DNA of 64,000 bases from JANQIO01 sp965229625 (lineage in GTDB: Bacteria; Pseudomonadota; Gammaproteobacteria; Pseudomonadales; Halieaceae), in the NCBI GenBank assembly GCA_965229625.1, contig CBDDJJ010000001.1:558001-622000 (forward strand). Direction: 5' to 3'. Position 1 is the first letter of the stretch; every line of letters begins with the position of its first letter. A program made the position numbers and the translations under genes. The notes below the pieces were generated by a model, which saw only the letters and a program-made list of their open reading frames with translations, had not been told where the DNA came from and searched no databases. This document shows, in pieces, positions 52,924 to 62,767 of the stretch.

Positions 52924-55734
52924 TCAGGCGAGCGTTCCGAGAAAGGCGTCGGTGGCAGCGCGACGGCGGGCACGGCGGTCTTCCTCGGATTCCTCCACGA
53001 TCACCTCGTCCGGGGTGATCTTGTACAGGGCCTGGCCCTTGCTGATGATAATGCCGTCCTCGTCGACCAGCACCTTCTCGATGGTTCCGGAGAAGGGTGC
53101 GTAGACCTTGTTGAACATTTTCATCACCTCGACGATGTAGAGCGGGTCACCTTCTTCGAAGTGACTTCCCTCTACAACATAGGGCTCGTGTTCCGGCGTT
53201 TCTCGGGAGTAGAACATACCGCCACTCTCGGCGAGAATTTCATCACTCTTGGCCACGGGCGGCGGCACCAGTACTTTGGCCATGCGCTCCTGGAGTTCCG
53301 AGTCGGTCAGGCGCTCGGGGATATCTATTGTCAGGTCCGGGTTGACCTTCAGTGCATAGAAGCCGGAGGCCTCGGCCAGGGCCGGCAACACGGCCAGGAT
53401 ATCCAGCCCCGCCTGGAACCCGGCATGGGATGCCTGCACCGCCTCCCAGAGCGTCGCGTCCAGGCCCTCGGGTGCTGTGCCTTCCGTCAACAGGCTATCG
53501 AGCTCTATCCAGTCCTCCACGTCGAGCCGGTTGTTGAGCTCATCGTAGAAGTCGATGCCCGCCTGCAGCAGCTCATGATCGTGATCCCAGATCATATGGG
53601 CCGCCGGCTGGCCTTCCTGAAGGTTCATGTCCAGGTAGTGGTAGGTGTCTGCCAGGAGTTCGAGCGGGTTCTCATTCCAGCTGATACGGCCATCAATCAG
53701 GGTATAGCAATCGCGATTGATACTGAGCCAGCCGGACAGCAAGTGGGGCTCGGCCATCAGCCGTTCCAGCGGCCGGCGCAGCAGGCTGTACTTGCGCTCG
53801 AAGCACTCACGCACCGCCTTTGCGCTGTCCTCACCGGCAGCGGCCAGGCCACGCTGCATAAGCTGGTCGTAGGCATAGACCAGGTCGATCTGGTTGGCCT
53901 GATGCTTCAACTCCCCCACTGCTGTCAGATAAGGGACGATAAAGCGCGTGGTGGGGCGGGCATTGATGTTGTTGCCGATGAACCAGTTCACCAGGCCGTA
54001 GTGAAACTCCAGGTTGGTGGCAAGATCCCGGCCGCGCATGCTGGTGCGACGGATCACTTCCGCCATGTTCTGGTAGGTTTCCAGGCGGGTCTCGCCGATT
54101 GTCAGCAGCAGCGCGATATTGGAATCGTAAGCGCCTGCCAGGGTGTACTTCATGAACACGTCCGTGTCCGGGTTGTGCAGGCTGATGCCCTGGTCGTCGC
54201 GAATCTCACCCTCGATCGCATCGGACCAGAAGTCGATGACGCCACCGGCATGGGGCTGCAAAGCCTGGTTGGTCGCATTCAGGCGCGCTTCGACAGAATC
54301 GTTGAAGCGCGGCACCCGGTTCGGCTTCGGCAGTTTGGTACCGTGTGCGGCGAGCAGTACCATCGCCTCGACCAGCGATTCCACCCGGAAGTTTTCTTCA
54401 GGGTTGTCGGGGTTACAGAACTCCAGCGCATAGCACAGCTCGGTGACCCGGTGCTCCACCTGGATACGCGTGTTCATTTCCATGAAGAAGTGGCTGTCGC
54501 GGTCGACAATACACTCGAAGGTCGATACGGAATCCAGGCCTGTGGCTTCGCCAAAGCGCTCTGCCTCGGCTTCCATGGCAGCCAGGGTTTCCACGTCCTG
54601 GTGCAGGACCCGCGCCTCTTCTTCCAGACCTGCCGCTTCAGCCTGCTCCGCGGCCTTGACCAGTGATTCATGGGTCACAGACACTTCCAGCAGCTTCTGC
54701 TCGTGCATCTGCAGGGAACAGTCCCGGCCGCCCATGGCCAGGGTCCACTCGCCGTTGCCGATGACCTGGATTTCCTGGTGCCGGGTGGTTTCGATGTTGA
54801 GTTCGACCAGCACATTCTTGTTGTCACCGATGCCGGTCGTTTTTACCTCGTTGAGAATCTCGCGCACCATCTCCGCGGTGCGATCCGCTTCACCGATGCC
54901 AAGGATGCGCTGGCCCTTGCCGCCGCCACCGCTGATCGCCTTCAGCCGCACGCGGTTCTCGGGGTAGTCGGCCGACATTTTTTGTACCGCTTCAGTCAGC
55001 GCTTCGCACAGTTCATCCACGGTGTAGAGGTCGATCTGGGCGGCGTAGGATGCGGCGAGTACTTCGTCTGCCTTGTCAGCGAGGCTGAGCGAGTCATCAT
55101 CGAGGGCGTCGCCGACGTCGAGGCCGTGCTCTGCACACAGTGCCTTCAGGGCGGCCTCGTCGGGGTGCTTCTTTAGCAGCGCCAGGGCGGTCCCGTTGTC
55201 GATACCCGGGGTGACACTGACGCCCACCGACAGCGCGGTGCGCTTGGCTTCATCCTTGAGGCCGGCATCGTGTACCGTGCGCGAGCAGGGCCCGATAAAG
55301 TTGAGTCCGGCGGCCTCCAGGGCAGCGACCATGCTCTCGTCTTCGGCCATGAAGCCATAGCCGGCGAAAACCGAGTTGTAACCATTGTCGTGGGCAATGG
55401 CGATAATCTGCTGGATGCGCGCGACGCGCTCTTCCTTGTTGGCGCCGGTGTAGTCCGGTACCCGGTGCACGCGCTCCGGGTCGGTGAGCTGCCGCAGCTC
55501 CGGAGCCAGCGCATTGCGGTAAACGATCGAGTCCTTCTCGGACAGCAGGATGCCGTACCCGGTAATACCCATCTCCTCGAAAACATCCATGGCTTCCTTG
55601 CGGATGGGACCGCGGCAGATAATCAGCGGCTTGACGTGCTCACAGGCAAACTGTGACACCCAGTCGGAGGGCCGCCGACCCAGGCGGCGATCGCGGTGAA
55701 CCAGCGGGCTATTGAGGTAGTGTTCGTTGGACAC
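52924..55734 (-). CDS. Biotin-dependent acyl-CoA carboxylase alpha chain, long form
   Basis: This 936-residue protein joins a biotin carboxylase and a C-terminal biotin carrier domain with biotinyl Lys872 in VEVMKMFNK. It differs from ordinary propionyl-CoA carboxylase alpha chains (about 660 residues). The N-terminal subdomain is followed by a long acidic helical insert (about 190-265) before the ATP-grasp glycine loop SGGGGKGQR. A large extra region (about 480-840) precedes the biotin domain. It probably carboxylates propionyl-CoA (or acetyl-CoA) with the carboxyltransferase encoded 44 bases upstream. Context with epimerase and mutase favours propionyl-CoA. That choice is inference. Confidence 0.88.
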   Translation of the reverse strand: MSNEHYLNSPLVHRDRRLGRRPSDWVSQFACEHVKPLIICRGPIRKEAMDVFEEMGITGYGILLSEKDSIVYRNALAPELRQLTDPERVHRVPDYTGANKEERVARIQQIIAIAHDNGYNSVFAGYGFMAEDESMVAALEAAGLNFIGPCSRTVHDAGLKDEAKRTALSVGVSVTPGIDNGTALALLKKHPDEAALKALCAEHGLDVGDALDDDSLSLADKADEVLAASYAAQIDLYTVDELCEALTEAVQKMSADYPENRVRLKAISGGGGKGQRILGIGEADRTAEMVREILNEVKTTGIGDNKNVLVELNIETTRHQEIQVIGNGEWTLAMGGRDCSLQMHEQKLLEVSVTHESLVKAAEQAEAAGLEEEARVLHQDVETLAAMEAEAERFGEATGLDSVSTFECIVDRDSHFFMEMNTRIQVEHRVTELCYALEFCNPDNPEENFRVESLVEAMVLLAAHGTKLPKPNRVPRFNDSVEARLNATNQALQPHAGGVIDFWSDAIEGEIRDDQGISLHNPDTDVFMKYTLAGAYDSNIALLLTIGETRLETYQNMAEVIRRTSMRGRDLATNLEFHYGLVNWFIGNNINARPTTRFIVPYLTAVGELKHQANQIDLVYAYDQLMQRGLAAAGEDSAKAVRECFERKYSLLRRPLERLMAEPHLLSGWLSINRDCYTLIDGRISWNENPLELLADTYHYLDMNLQEGQPAAHMIWDHDHELLQAGIDFYDELNNRLDVEDWIELDSLLTEGTAPEGLDATLWEAVQASHAGFQAGLDILAVLPALAEASGFYALKVNPDLTIDIPERLTDSELQERMAKVLVPPPVAKSDEILAESGGMFYSRETPEHEPYVVEGSHFEEGDPLYIVEVMKMFNKVYAPFSGTIEKVLVDEDGIIISKGQALYKITPDEVIVEESEEDRRARRRAATDAFLGTLA

Positions 55735-55778
55735 GTGGGCTTCCTTACTCAGTACAACAGTCGGTACAGCGACAAGGG

Positions 55779-57518
55779 TTAGTGGAACTCGCGCTGAACG
55801 TCGCTCATCGGAGTGGGCTCGTAGTGACGCAGGTGGAAGGCCATGTTCTCGGCCAGCACCTCCCTGAGATCAGACGGCATTACGATCTGGGAGATAGAGC
55901 CGAGGCTCAATGCTTCATTCGGGTTCATCAGCTCTCGCTCGTAGCGGACCGCCAGCTCCGCCTCTTCCGCCTTTACCCAGGCCGCCACTGCGCTGCGCGC
56001 AGCCTCGGCGGCGGCCTGTTCGTCAAGGCCCTCCGCCATTTGCTGCTGCTCGACTTCGCGGGTGCGGCCGGCGACCTGCGCGCGAATCTTGCGCAGTTCA
56101 TCCTTGTACACGTATTCAACGCCGGCCGGCCCCATCACGGCGAGGCGCGTGGTCGGCAGTGCCACCACAAAATCCGCGCCGGTGGGATAGTTGTTGTAAG
56201 AGGCGTAGGCGCCGCCAAAGGCGTTGCGCACGATGACCAGGAAGCGCGGTGTGCGCAGGTCGACAATCGCATCGAGCATGGCGCGGCCGGCCTGCACAAT
56301 ACCGCGCGCTTCCTGCTCCCTCCCCGGCAGGAAGCCGGTGGTGTCCTCCAGGAAGATCACCGGGATATTGTAGAGATTGCAGAAGCGGATAAAGCGCGCA
56401 TTCTTGTAAGCGGCATCGATATCAATCTGGCCGGAGGAAACGGCGCTGTTATTGGCCACGAAGCCGATCACGTTGCCGCCGATGCGGCCCAGTGCAGTCA
56501 CCGTATTGCGGGCACGCTCGGCCTGGATCTCCAGGAAATCACCGTGGTCACAGAGCTGCTGGATCAGGATAGAGATATCGATCGGGGTGTTGAACCCAGT
56601 GGGGGAATTGATCGCCTTCTTGAGCAGGATATCGATGTCCCAGGTCTTGCGCGTCACCGGGTCCGAAGACGGCTGGTGCGGCGCAAACTCCGCGTTGTGG
56701 CTCGGCAGGTAATTGAGCAGCTCGCGGACCTTACGCAGCGCGGACACCTCGTCTGGCACCACGAAGTCATTGACCCCGCTCTGGCTGTGCACCCTGGGGC
56801 CACCCAGTTCGTCAGGCGTGACGTCCTCGCCCAGCACCGACTTCACGACCCCGGGGCCGGTCAGTCCAAAAAAGGTGTTGTTGGGCTGAATAAGAAAGCT
56901 GCCCTGCCGGGGCAGGTAGGAACCACCGCCGGCGTTGAACCCAAACATGCACATGATACTGGGCACAATGCCAGAGATCTTGCGCAGCGCGGTGAAGGCA
57001 TCCGCGTAGCCGTCGAGGCCGCCGACCCCCGCCGGGATGTATGCGCCGGCACTGTCATTGAGGCCCACCAGCGGTATCCGTCGCTTCGCGGCCAGCTCGA
57101 ACAACCGTGCCAGTTTCTTGCCGTTGGTGGCATCCATTGACCCGGCGCGCACAGTGAAGTCGTGGCCATAGAGGGCGACGTCACGACCGTTGACGCGAAT
57201 GATCGCTGTGACCAGCGACGCGCCGTCCAGATTCGGGCCCCAGTTCTGGTAAAGAATAGTCGGCGCGTGGCCAGGGTCGTTGAGCAGGGAGATTCGCTCC
57301 CAGATGGTCATACGCTGCTTCTGGTGCTGGCGCTCGATGTTTTTTACGCCGGCTGCCTGCTGTGGGCGCTGCTGCAACTCGTAACCGGACTTTAGAGCCT
57401 CTTCGTAAAGGCCTGGCTCTGTGGCGATCTGGCCGGGGACGGTAAACTCCCGGTCAACTTCCTGGGCGAATGGATTCTTCAGCGAGGGGGATCGGGTCGG
57501 AGCCGTCTGGTCTGCCAT
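55779..57518 (-). CDS. Acyl-CoA carboxylase carboxyltransferase subunit (PccB-like)
   Basis: This 579-residue crotonase-fold carboxyltransferase should move CO2 from biotin to propionyl-CoA. Oxyanion-hole-type segments appear in each half: NDSAGAYIPAGVGGLDGYAD and RNAFGGAYASYNN. It is longer than standard PccB (about 510-540), with an N-terminal extension and an internal charged helix (about 480-530). First gene of the leftward operon. Pairing with the long alpha chain suggests a distinct carboxylase subclass. Confidence 0.88.
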   Translation of the reverse strand: MADQTAPTRSPSLKNPFAQEVDREFTVPGQIATEPGLYEEALKSGYELQQRPQQAAGVKNIERQHQKQRMTIWERISLLNDPGHAPTILYQNWGPNLDGASLVTAIIRVNGRDVALYGHDFTVRAGSMDATNGKKLARLFELAAKRRIPLVGLNDSAGAYIPAGVGGLDGYADAFTALRKISGIVPSIMCMFGFNAGGGSYLPRQGSFLIQPNNTFFGLTGPGVVKSVLGEDVTPDELGGPRVHSQSGVNDFVVPDEVSALRKVRELLNYLPSHNAEFAPHQPSSDPVTRKTWDIDILLKKAINSPTGFNTPIDISILIQQLCDHGDFLEIQAERARNTVTALGRIGGNVIGFVANNSAVSSGQIDIDAAYKNARFIRFCNLYNIPVIFLEDTTGFLPGREQEARGIVQAGRAMLDAIVDLRTPRFLVIVRNAFGGAYASYNNYPTGADFVVALPTTRLAVMGPAGVEYVYKDELRKIRAQVAGRTREVEQQQMAEGLDEQAAAEAARSAVAAWVKAEEAELAVRYERELMNPNEALSLGSISQIVMPSDLREVLAENMAFHLRHYEPTPMSDVQREFH

Positions 57519-57686
57519 GCGGTGGGTTCTTACACTGGGGTTAAACGGCGAGTTACGATACGTTTAACGCCTGTTGAAGTCAATTTCGCCGCCGTTCGCA
57601 GCAGAAGAATTCGTTAGATGTGAGCATGGTAAACACTTGTTCGCGTAGTTTTCGTCGACATTTCCTACGATTAATGACAGATACTT
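57519..57686. promoter_or_regulatory. Divergent region, carboxylase operon / pabB
   Basis: This 168-base region is relatively AT-rich and lies between oppositely transcribed genes, so it should hold both promoters. I see no gene and no strong operator symmetry. Confidence 0.4.
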
Positions 57687-59042
57687 GTGACTAACACAGC
57701 TATCCATATCGAAGATCTCCCCTATACCACGGACAGCTGTGCCTGGTTTGAACGTCTGCGCCATCTCCCCCGGGCTCTATTCCTCGACTCCTGCCATCCA
57801 CACAGCCACCAGGGTCGCTTCGATATCCTGCTCGCAGACCCCGTAGATAACATCGATTTTAGTTGTTCTATTTCAACATCTTACGACGATGTTATTAAGT
57901 ATTTTCAAGAAATGGACAAAGCCTGGTCCGAGATTCGCTGTGAAGCCGCCGACACCCTGCCTTTCTGCGGGGGCCTGGCGGGTCAACTGGACTACGAGTT
58001 GGGGCTACCGCTTCAGCACCTGGCTCCAGTCCCCGGCGCCGGCGCCCGGGTGAGCCGCTATAACTGGGCACTGGTTCAGGATCATGTGCTGCGCCGCTGC
58101 CTGTTTGTCGCCCTGCCAGGCTTGGACAATGCAAGCCGAAGCCGGATTCTCGAGCGGCTCCGCGAACCCATGACGGAGGGAAACAAAGATCATGGTTTTG
58201 CCGCGAGTGGAGAATTCAACAGCAACCTGTCGCGCGAAGACTACAAGCAGGCTTTTCGGCGGGTGCAGCAGTACATACACGCGGGCGACTGCTACCAGGT
58301 CAATCTCGCTCGCCGCTTCAGTACCTCGTTTCAGGGTGAACCATGGGCGGCATATCGCGCATTGAGGCCGCTGGCGGCGGCACCCTTCTGCGCCTACCTG
58401 GACAGTGGGAAAGAGCAGCTGCTGTGCCTGTCACCGGAACGCTTCCTGCGCGCGTCTGGCCGCCATGTAGAGACGCGCCCGATCAAGGGAACCCGCGCCC
58501 GCGCACAGGACCCGCAGGCGGATCGCCTGGCAGCGGAGGAACTGCTGCGATCGCCCAAGGATCGGGCCGAAAACCTGATGATCGTCGACCTGCTGCGCAA
58601 CGACATCGGCCGCAGCTGCCGGCCCGGCAGTATCCAGGTGGACGGACTGTTCAGCCTGGAAAGCTACCCCAGTGTGCATCACCTGGTAAGTACCGTGTCC
58701 GGGGAATTGCGGGATGATTGCAGTCCCATCGATCTGCTGCGGGATTGCTTCCCCGGGGGGTCGATTACCGGGGCGCCCAAGCGACGTGCCATGGAGATTA
58801 TCGGCGAACTGGAACCCGCCAGGCGCCGGGCCTACTGTGGTAGCGTGTTCTACCTCAGTGCCGACGGCCGCCTGGACAGCAACATCGCCATTCGCTCGCT
58901 ACTGTGTCGCGAGGGACAAATCCATTGCTGGGGCGGTGGCGGACTGGTGTCGGATTCCCGGTGCCAACCCGAATACCAGGAGACCTGGGACAAGGTCGGG
59001 CGTTACCTGGAACGGCTGGAATGCGACACCCTCAAGGCTTGA
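57687..59042 (+). CDS. pabB: Aminodeoxychorismate synthase component I
   Basis: This 451-residue chorismate-using enzyme makes 4-amino-4-deoxychorismate for folate. The C-terminal chorismate-binding domain (about 190-440) has YIHAGDCYQVNLARRF, ETRPIKGTRAR and GGSITGAPKRRAMEII, typical of PabB rather than TrpE. The N-terminal domain is present but divergent and less GC-rich in its first 200 bases. GTG start with a weak ribosome binding site. Overlaps thrH tail to tail by 11 bases. Confidence 0.93.
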   Translation: MTNTAIHIEDLPYTTDSCAWFERLRHLPRALFLDSCHPHSHQGRFDILLADPVDNIDFSCSISTSYDDVIKYFQEMDKAWSEIRCEAADTLPFCGGLAGQLDYELGLPLQHLAPVPGAGARVSRYNWALVQDHVLRRCLFVALPGLDNASRSRILERLREPMTEGNKDHGFAASGEFNSNLSREDYKQAFRRVQQYIHAGDCYQVNLARRFSTSFQGEPWAAYRALRPLAAAPFCAYLDSGKEQLLCLSPERFLRASGRHVETRPIKGTRARAQDPQADRLAAEELLRSPKDRAENLMIVDLLRNDIGRSCRPGSIQVDGLFSLESYPSVHHLVSTVSGELRDDCSPIDLLRDCFPGGSITGAPKRRAMEIIGELEPARRRAYCGSVFYLSADGRLDSNIAIRSLLCREGQIHCWGGGGLVSDSRCQPEYQETWDKVGRYLERLECDTLKA

Positions 59043-59649
59043 TGTCGCGCTCCGAGGCTTTGCAGATTTCCGCGCGCAGGGCCTTGTAGCTGTCTACCGC
59101 GGGATACTGCGGGAACTCTTCCACCACATTGGCCGGGGCGCGGAACAGGATGCCGGCGTCGGCTTCTTCCAGCATTGTCGTGTCGTTGTAGGAATCACCG
59201 GAGGCAATGATCCGGTAGTTCAGGCTGTGGAAGGCCTTCACCGATGCCCGCTTGGGGTCGGGCTGGCGCAGGCGGTAGTCCACTACCCTGCCCTCGCCAT
59301 CGGTCACCAGTCGATGGCAGAGCAAGGTGGGCCAGCCGAGCTGGGCCATCAACGGCGCGGAAAATTCATAGAACGTGTCGGAGAGAATAACCACCTGGAA
59401 GCGCTCCCGCAGCCAGTCAATGAACTCCCCGGCACCGGCCAACGGTGCCATATCAGCGATGACAGCCTGGATGTCGTCGATGCGCAAGCCGTGCTCGTCC
59501 AGCAGGGACAAGCGCTGTTTCATAAGGACATCGTAATCAGGGATATCCCGCGTAGTCGCGCGCAGCGCATCGATCCCGGTGCGCTCGGCAAATTCGATCC
59601 AGATTTCCGGGACGAGAACCCCTTCGAGGTCCAGGCAAACCAGTTCCAT
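59032..59649 (-). CDS. thrH: Phosphoserine phosphatase/homoserine phosphotransferase ThrH
   Basis: This 205-residue HAD-family enzyme closely resembles Pseudomonas ThrH, which dephosphorylates phosphoserine and transfers phosphate to homoserine. The start MELVCLDLEGVLVPEIW contains nucleophile Asp7, followed by VVILSDTFYEFS and GDSYNDTTMLEEAD. Length matches. Located downstream of cysB with 17 bases between. Confidence 0.95.
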   Translation of the reverse strand: MELVCLDLEGVLVPEIWIEFAERTGIDALRATTRDIPDYDVLMKQRLSLLDEHGLRIDDIQAVIADMAPLAGAGEFIDWLRERFQVVILSDTFYEFSAPLMAQLGWPTLLCHRLVTDGEGRVVDYRLRQPDPKRASVKAFHSLNYRIIASGDSYNDTTMLEEADAGILFRAPANVVEEFPQYPAVDSYKALRAEICKASERDIKP

Positions 59650-59666
59650 GCTGTGTCATCCTGCGG

Positions 59667-60641
59667 TTAGAGGGTAGGCAATTCCAGGTCGGCGAACAGG
59701 GCGTCCAGCTCGCTCTTGCTGTGTCGAGCAAAGGCCTCGTCCACCACATCGCGGGTCAGGTGGGGCGCAAACAACTCGATAAACTCATACATATAGCCGC
59801 GCAGGAAGGTGCCGCGCCGACAGCCGATCTTGGTGATACTCGGCGCGAAAAGGTGGCTGGCATCCAGCGCCACCAGGTCGCTATCGGTCGTGCTGTCATG
59901 GGCCATGTGGGCCACGATGCCAATGCCCAGTCCCAGCCTGACATAGGTTTTGATAACGTCCGCATCAGCGGCGGTAAACACCACCTTGGGCACCAGGCCA
60001 CGCTCCATGAACGCTTCATCGAGCCGCGAGCGCCCGGTGAAACCAAACACATAGGTCACGATTGGATGCTCGGCCACAGCTTCCAGGGTCAACTCGGAGA
60101 GCTGGGTCAGCGGGTGGTCGCGAGGAACCAGTATGCAGCGATTCCAGCGGTAGCACGGCATCATGATCAGGTCGCTGAACAACTCCAGGGCCTCGGTGGC
60201 AATGGCAAATTCGACCGTGCCGTCAGCCGCCATCTCCGATATCTGCATCGGCGTGCCCTGGTGCATGTGCAAGGACACCTCGGGGTAGCGATCGATAAAG
60301 GTGCTGATGGTGTCCGGCAGGGCGTAGCGGGCCTGGGTGTGGGTCGTGGCCAGTGACAGGCTGCCCTTCTTCTCGTTGCTGAATTCCTGGGCCACAGACT
60401 TGATACTGTCGACCTTGCGCAGGATTTCTCCGGCAGTCTTGAGAATAGCCTCACCGGCAGGGGTAACGTGAGTCAGGTGCTTGCCACTGCGGGCAAAAAT
60501 TTCCACGCCGAGTTCGTCTTCCAGTAGCCTGATCTGCTTGCTGATACCCGGCTGGGAGGTGTACAGGCTCTGGGCAGTGGCGGAGACATTGAGCTCGTGG
60601 TGGGCGACCTCCCAGATGTACCGCAGCTGCTGTAGTTTCAT
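59667..60641 (-). CDS. cysB: LysR-type regulator CysB
   Basis: This 324-residue master regulator of cysteine and sulfur assimilation matches the family from the first residues (MKLQQLRYIWEVAHHELNVS). The helix-turn-helix lies at about 18-45 (TAQSLYTSQPGISKQ), and the ligand-binding domain includes ATTHTQARYALP. N-acetylserine is the usual inducer. Its targets could include the sulfatase-containing island, since sulfate ester use often falls under CysB control. That link is speculation. Confidence 0.96.
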   Translation of the reverse strand: MKLQQLRYIWEVAHHELNVSATAQSLYTSQPGISKQIRLLEDELGVEIFARSGKHLTHVTPAGEAILKTAGEILRKVDSIKSVAQEFSNEKKGSLSLATTHTQARYALPDTISTFIDRYPEVSLHMHQGTPMQISEMAADGTVEFAIATEALELFSDLIMMPCYRWNRCILVPRDHPLTQLSELTLEAVAEHPIVTYVFGFTGRSRLDEAFMERGLVPKVVFTAADADVIKTYVRLGLGIGIVAHMAHDSTTDSDLVALDASHLFAPSITKIGCRRGTFLRGYMYEFIELFAPHLTRDVVDEAFARHSKSELDALFADLELPTL

Positions 60642-60750
60642 GGTGAGTCCTGCACAACCCCCGTTCGCTTATGAAGAATAGCGCTTAGGGGAGTTATTGC
60701 AAACCGCAAAAAGGAATAACGATTTTCCAGCCCCGGGGTGCGACAGCAGC

Positions 60751-61665
60751 CTACTGGTTCGCGATCCCGTGCGGTACATGACCGGTGGCGACATGGCTTC
60801 CCGCACTCTCACAGTGGGCCTGCTGGTCATCGAAGAAAACATCGGCCTGGTAGGCCTTCAGGAACTCACCCTTGTCCATGCCGCCGAGGAAAATAGACTC
60901 GTCGATGCGGATCTCCCAGGCCCGCAACGTGCGGATCACACGCTCGTGGGCGGGCGCCGAGCGAGCAGTCACCAGGGCGGTCCGAATCGGCGCCTCCGTT
61001 GCGGGGAATTCGCGCTGCAGATGCTGGAGGGCGGCGAGGAAGGGTTTGAAAGGCCCCCCACTCAGGGGCCGGTGGGCGGCAGCCTGTTCGCTGTCCTGGA
61101 AAGCTGCAAGCCCCTCGTTCTTGTAGACGCGTTCCGCCTCGTCGGAAAACAGCACCGCGTCCCCGTCAAAGGCGAAGCGTAGCTGATCCGCGTCATTGCC
61201 GGCCTTGCGCTTCGACACCAGGTTGGCGGCCGCGACACCGTGATCCAGGGCGTGGCGCACATCTTCCGGCTCGGTGGAGAGAAACAGTTGGGCGCCGAAG
61301 GCAGCGATATACCGGTAGGGGCTCTCGCCGCCACAGAAGGCCGCCCGCTGAATATCGAGCTGGTAGTGCTGGATAGAGTTGAAGACTCTCAGGCCGGTAT
61401 CAGCACTATTGCGCGACAGCAGCACCACCTCTACCCGGTTGCCCCCATCGAGCCGCTGGTTGATGCGCAGCATTTTCTGCACCATGGGGAACGCCTCCCC
61501 CGGTTCCAGGGGCTGGTCTTCACGCTCGATCTGGTAGCGTGAGTAGGCCTCGAGGCCATCGCGCTCATAGACCTCGTGGCTGTCATCGAGATTAAAGAGC
61601 GCGCGCGAGGAAATCGCGATCACCAGTTTGTCGCCGTTTGCTTCAGCCATTGGAGAGCCGCTCAT
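60751..61665 (-). CDS. 5'-nucleotidase, cytosolic NT5C1-like
   Basis: A 304-residue protein of the cytosolic 5'-nucleotidase I family (HAD superfamily), which dephosphorylates nucleoside monophosphates. Recognisable segments are AISSRALFNLDDSHEVYE, LLSRNSADTGLRVFNSIQ, FDGDAVLFSDEAERVY and IFLGGMDKGEFLKA. An ATG five codons inside is an alternative start. It lies 109 bases upstream of cysB on the same strand. Confidence 0.9.
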   Translation of the reverse strand: MSGSPMAEANGDKLVIAISSRALFNLDDSHEVYERDGLEAYSRYQIEREDQPLEPGEAFPMVQKMLRINQRLDGGNRVEVVLLSRNSADTGLRVFNSIQHYQLDIQRAAFCGGESPYRYIAAFGAQLFLSTEPEDVRHALDHGVAAANLVSKRKAGNDADQLRFAFDGDAVLFSDEAERVYKNEGLAAFQDSEQAAAHRPLSGGPFKPFLAALQHLQREFPATEAPIRTALVTARSAPAHERVIRTLRAWEIRIDESIFLGGMDKGEFLKAYQADVFFDDQQAHCESAGSHVATGHVPHGIANQ

Positions 61666-61749
61666 CTAGCATGGGCAGAGCTTACCAGAATCGATAGCGA
61701 CCAAGCGCTACCAGAGGCAGGTGCAATACATCGGCCGGGCCGCCGGGAC

Positions 61750-62766
61750 TTAAACGGCTGGTGGTGCAGAGAAATCAAACTCGCGGCGCTGCGGAAACAA
61801 GCCGAAGATCCCCCCGGTATGCACAAAGATAATATCCCGCTGATCATCGAAACGGCCGGCACGAATTTCCTCCAGCATGCCGTGAAAGGCCTTGCCGGTG
61901 TACACGGGATCGAGCACCAGGCCTTCAAGGCTGGCCACCCGGAGGATGGTATCAAACACCTCGGCTGTAGCGCGGCCGTACCCGGGCCCCACATAGCCAT
62001 CAACCACCCTCGCCTGCCAGGCTGGCAGCGCCGTTGCTTGCGGAAAGCGCTGTTGCCAGTCGCCGATATCCTGGGCCACCTTGTTCAGGAACCAGGCTTC
62101 ATCATCACAGACATTGAAACCCCAGACTTTCACCGGCAGTTCTGCAAGGGCGGCGCCCAGGGTAAGGCCGGCCTGGGTGCCGCCGGAGCCCGTGGCGCAG
62201 ACCCAGTGGGCGGCTTCAATTGCGTGGTTCTGCATATCCAACGCAAGCTCCCGCGCACCGGAGAGATAACCCCATAGCCCCAGTCCGTCGCTGGCGCCCG
62301 TGGGAATACACAGCGCGCGGCTGCCCCGGGCGGCGTAGTGGTCGCGCCAGTGGTCAAATAATGCGGGCAATTCAGACACGAACTGCTTGTGCGGATAGTG
62401 GCTGACCCGGGCCCCCGCCAGGTGATCCAGTAGCAGGTTGCCGTCCAGGTCCTTCGGTGCCTCACCGCGCAGGATCAGGTGAACCTTGAAGCCCAACCGT
62501 GCACCGACCAGGGCCGTGGCTCGACAGTGATTGGACTGCACGCCACCACAGGTAATGAGGGTGTCGCAGCCCTGCTCCCGGGCAGCGGCGGTGACGAATT
62601 CGAGCTTGCGCAGCTTGTTGCCACTGATGGCCGTGTCCGTCAGGTCATCGCGTTTGACCCACAGGCGGTGCTTGCCGCCCAGCGTTGCACTTAGTCGTTC
62701 AAGGGGCTGGAGCGGCGTGGGTAGCTGCGCCAGTTGGATACGAGAGGGAAACTCGAGACTTGTCAC
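61750..62766 (-). CDS. D-cysteine desulfhydrase / ACC deaminase-like PLP enzyme
   Basis: This 338-residue fold-type II PLP enzyme has Lys51 in the Schiff-base motif SGNKLRKLEF and a glycine loop at CATGSGGTQAGL. The family includes D-cysteine desulfhydrase and 1-aminocyclopropane-1-carboxylate deaminase. I favour desulfhydrase because it is the common role in gammaproteobacteria, but the activities cannot be separated by eye. The stop of yajC lies one base upstream of its start region, so they are co-transcribed. Confidence 0.9.
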   Translation of the reverse strand: MTSLEFPSRIQLAQLPTPLQPLERLSATLGGKHRLWVKRDDLTDTAISGNKLRKLEFVTAAAREQGCDTLITCGGVQSNHCRATALVGARLGFKVHLILRGEAPKDLDGNLLLDHLAGARVSHYPHKQFVSELPALFDHWRDHYAARGSRALCIPTGASDGLGLWGYLSGARELALDMQNHAIEAAHWVCATGSGGTQAGLTLGAALAELPVKVWGFNVCDDEAWFLNKVAQDIGDWQQRFPQATALPAWQARVVDGYVGPGYGRATAEVFDTILRVASLEGLVLDPVYTGKAFHGMLEEIRAGRFDDQRDIIFVHTGGIFGLFPQRREFDFSAPPAV

Positions 62767-62767
62767 C

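Noticed and set aside
52903..54666. Plus-strand ORF of 587 codons opposite the carboxylase alpha chain
   Set aside because: An unusually long shadow, but its composition mirrors the opposite gene, which carries the biotin site and ATP-grasp motifs.
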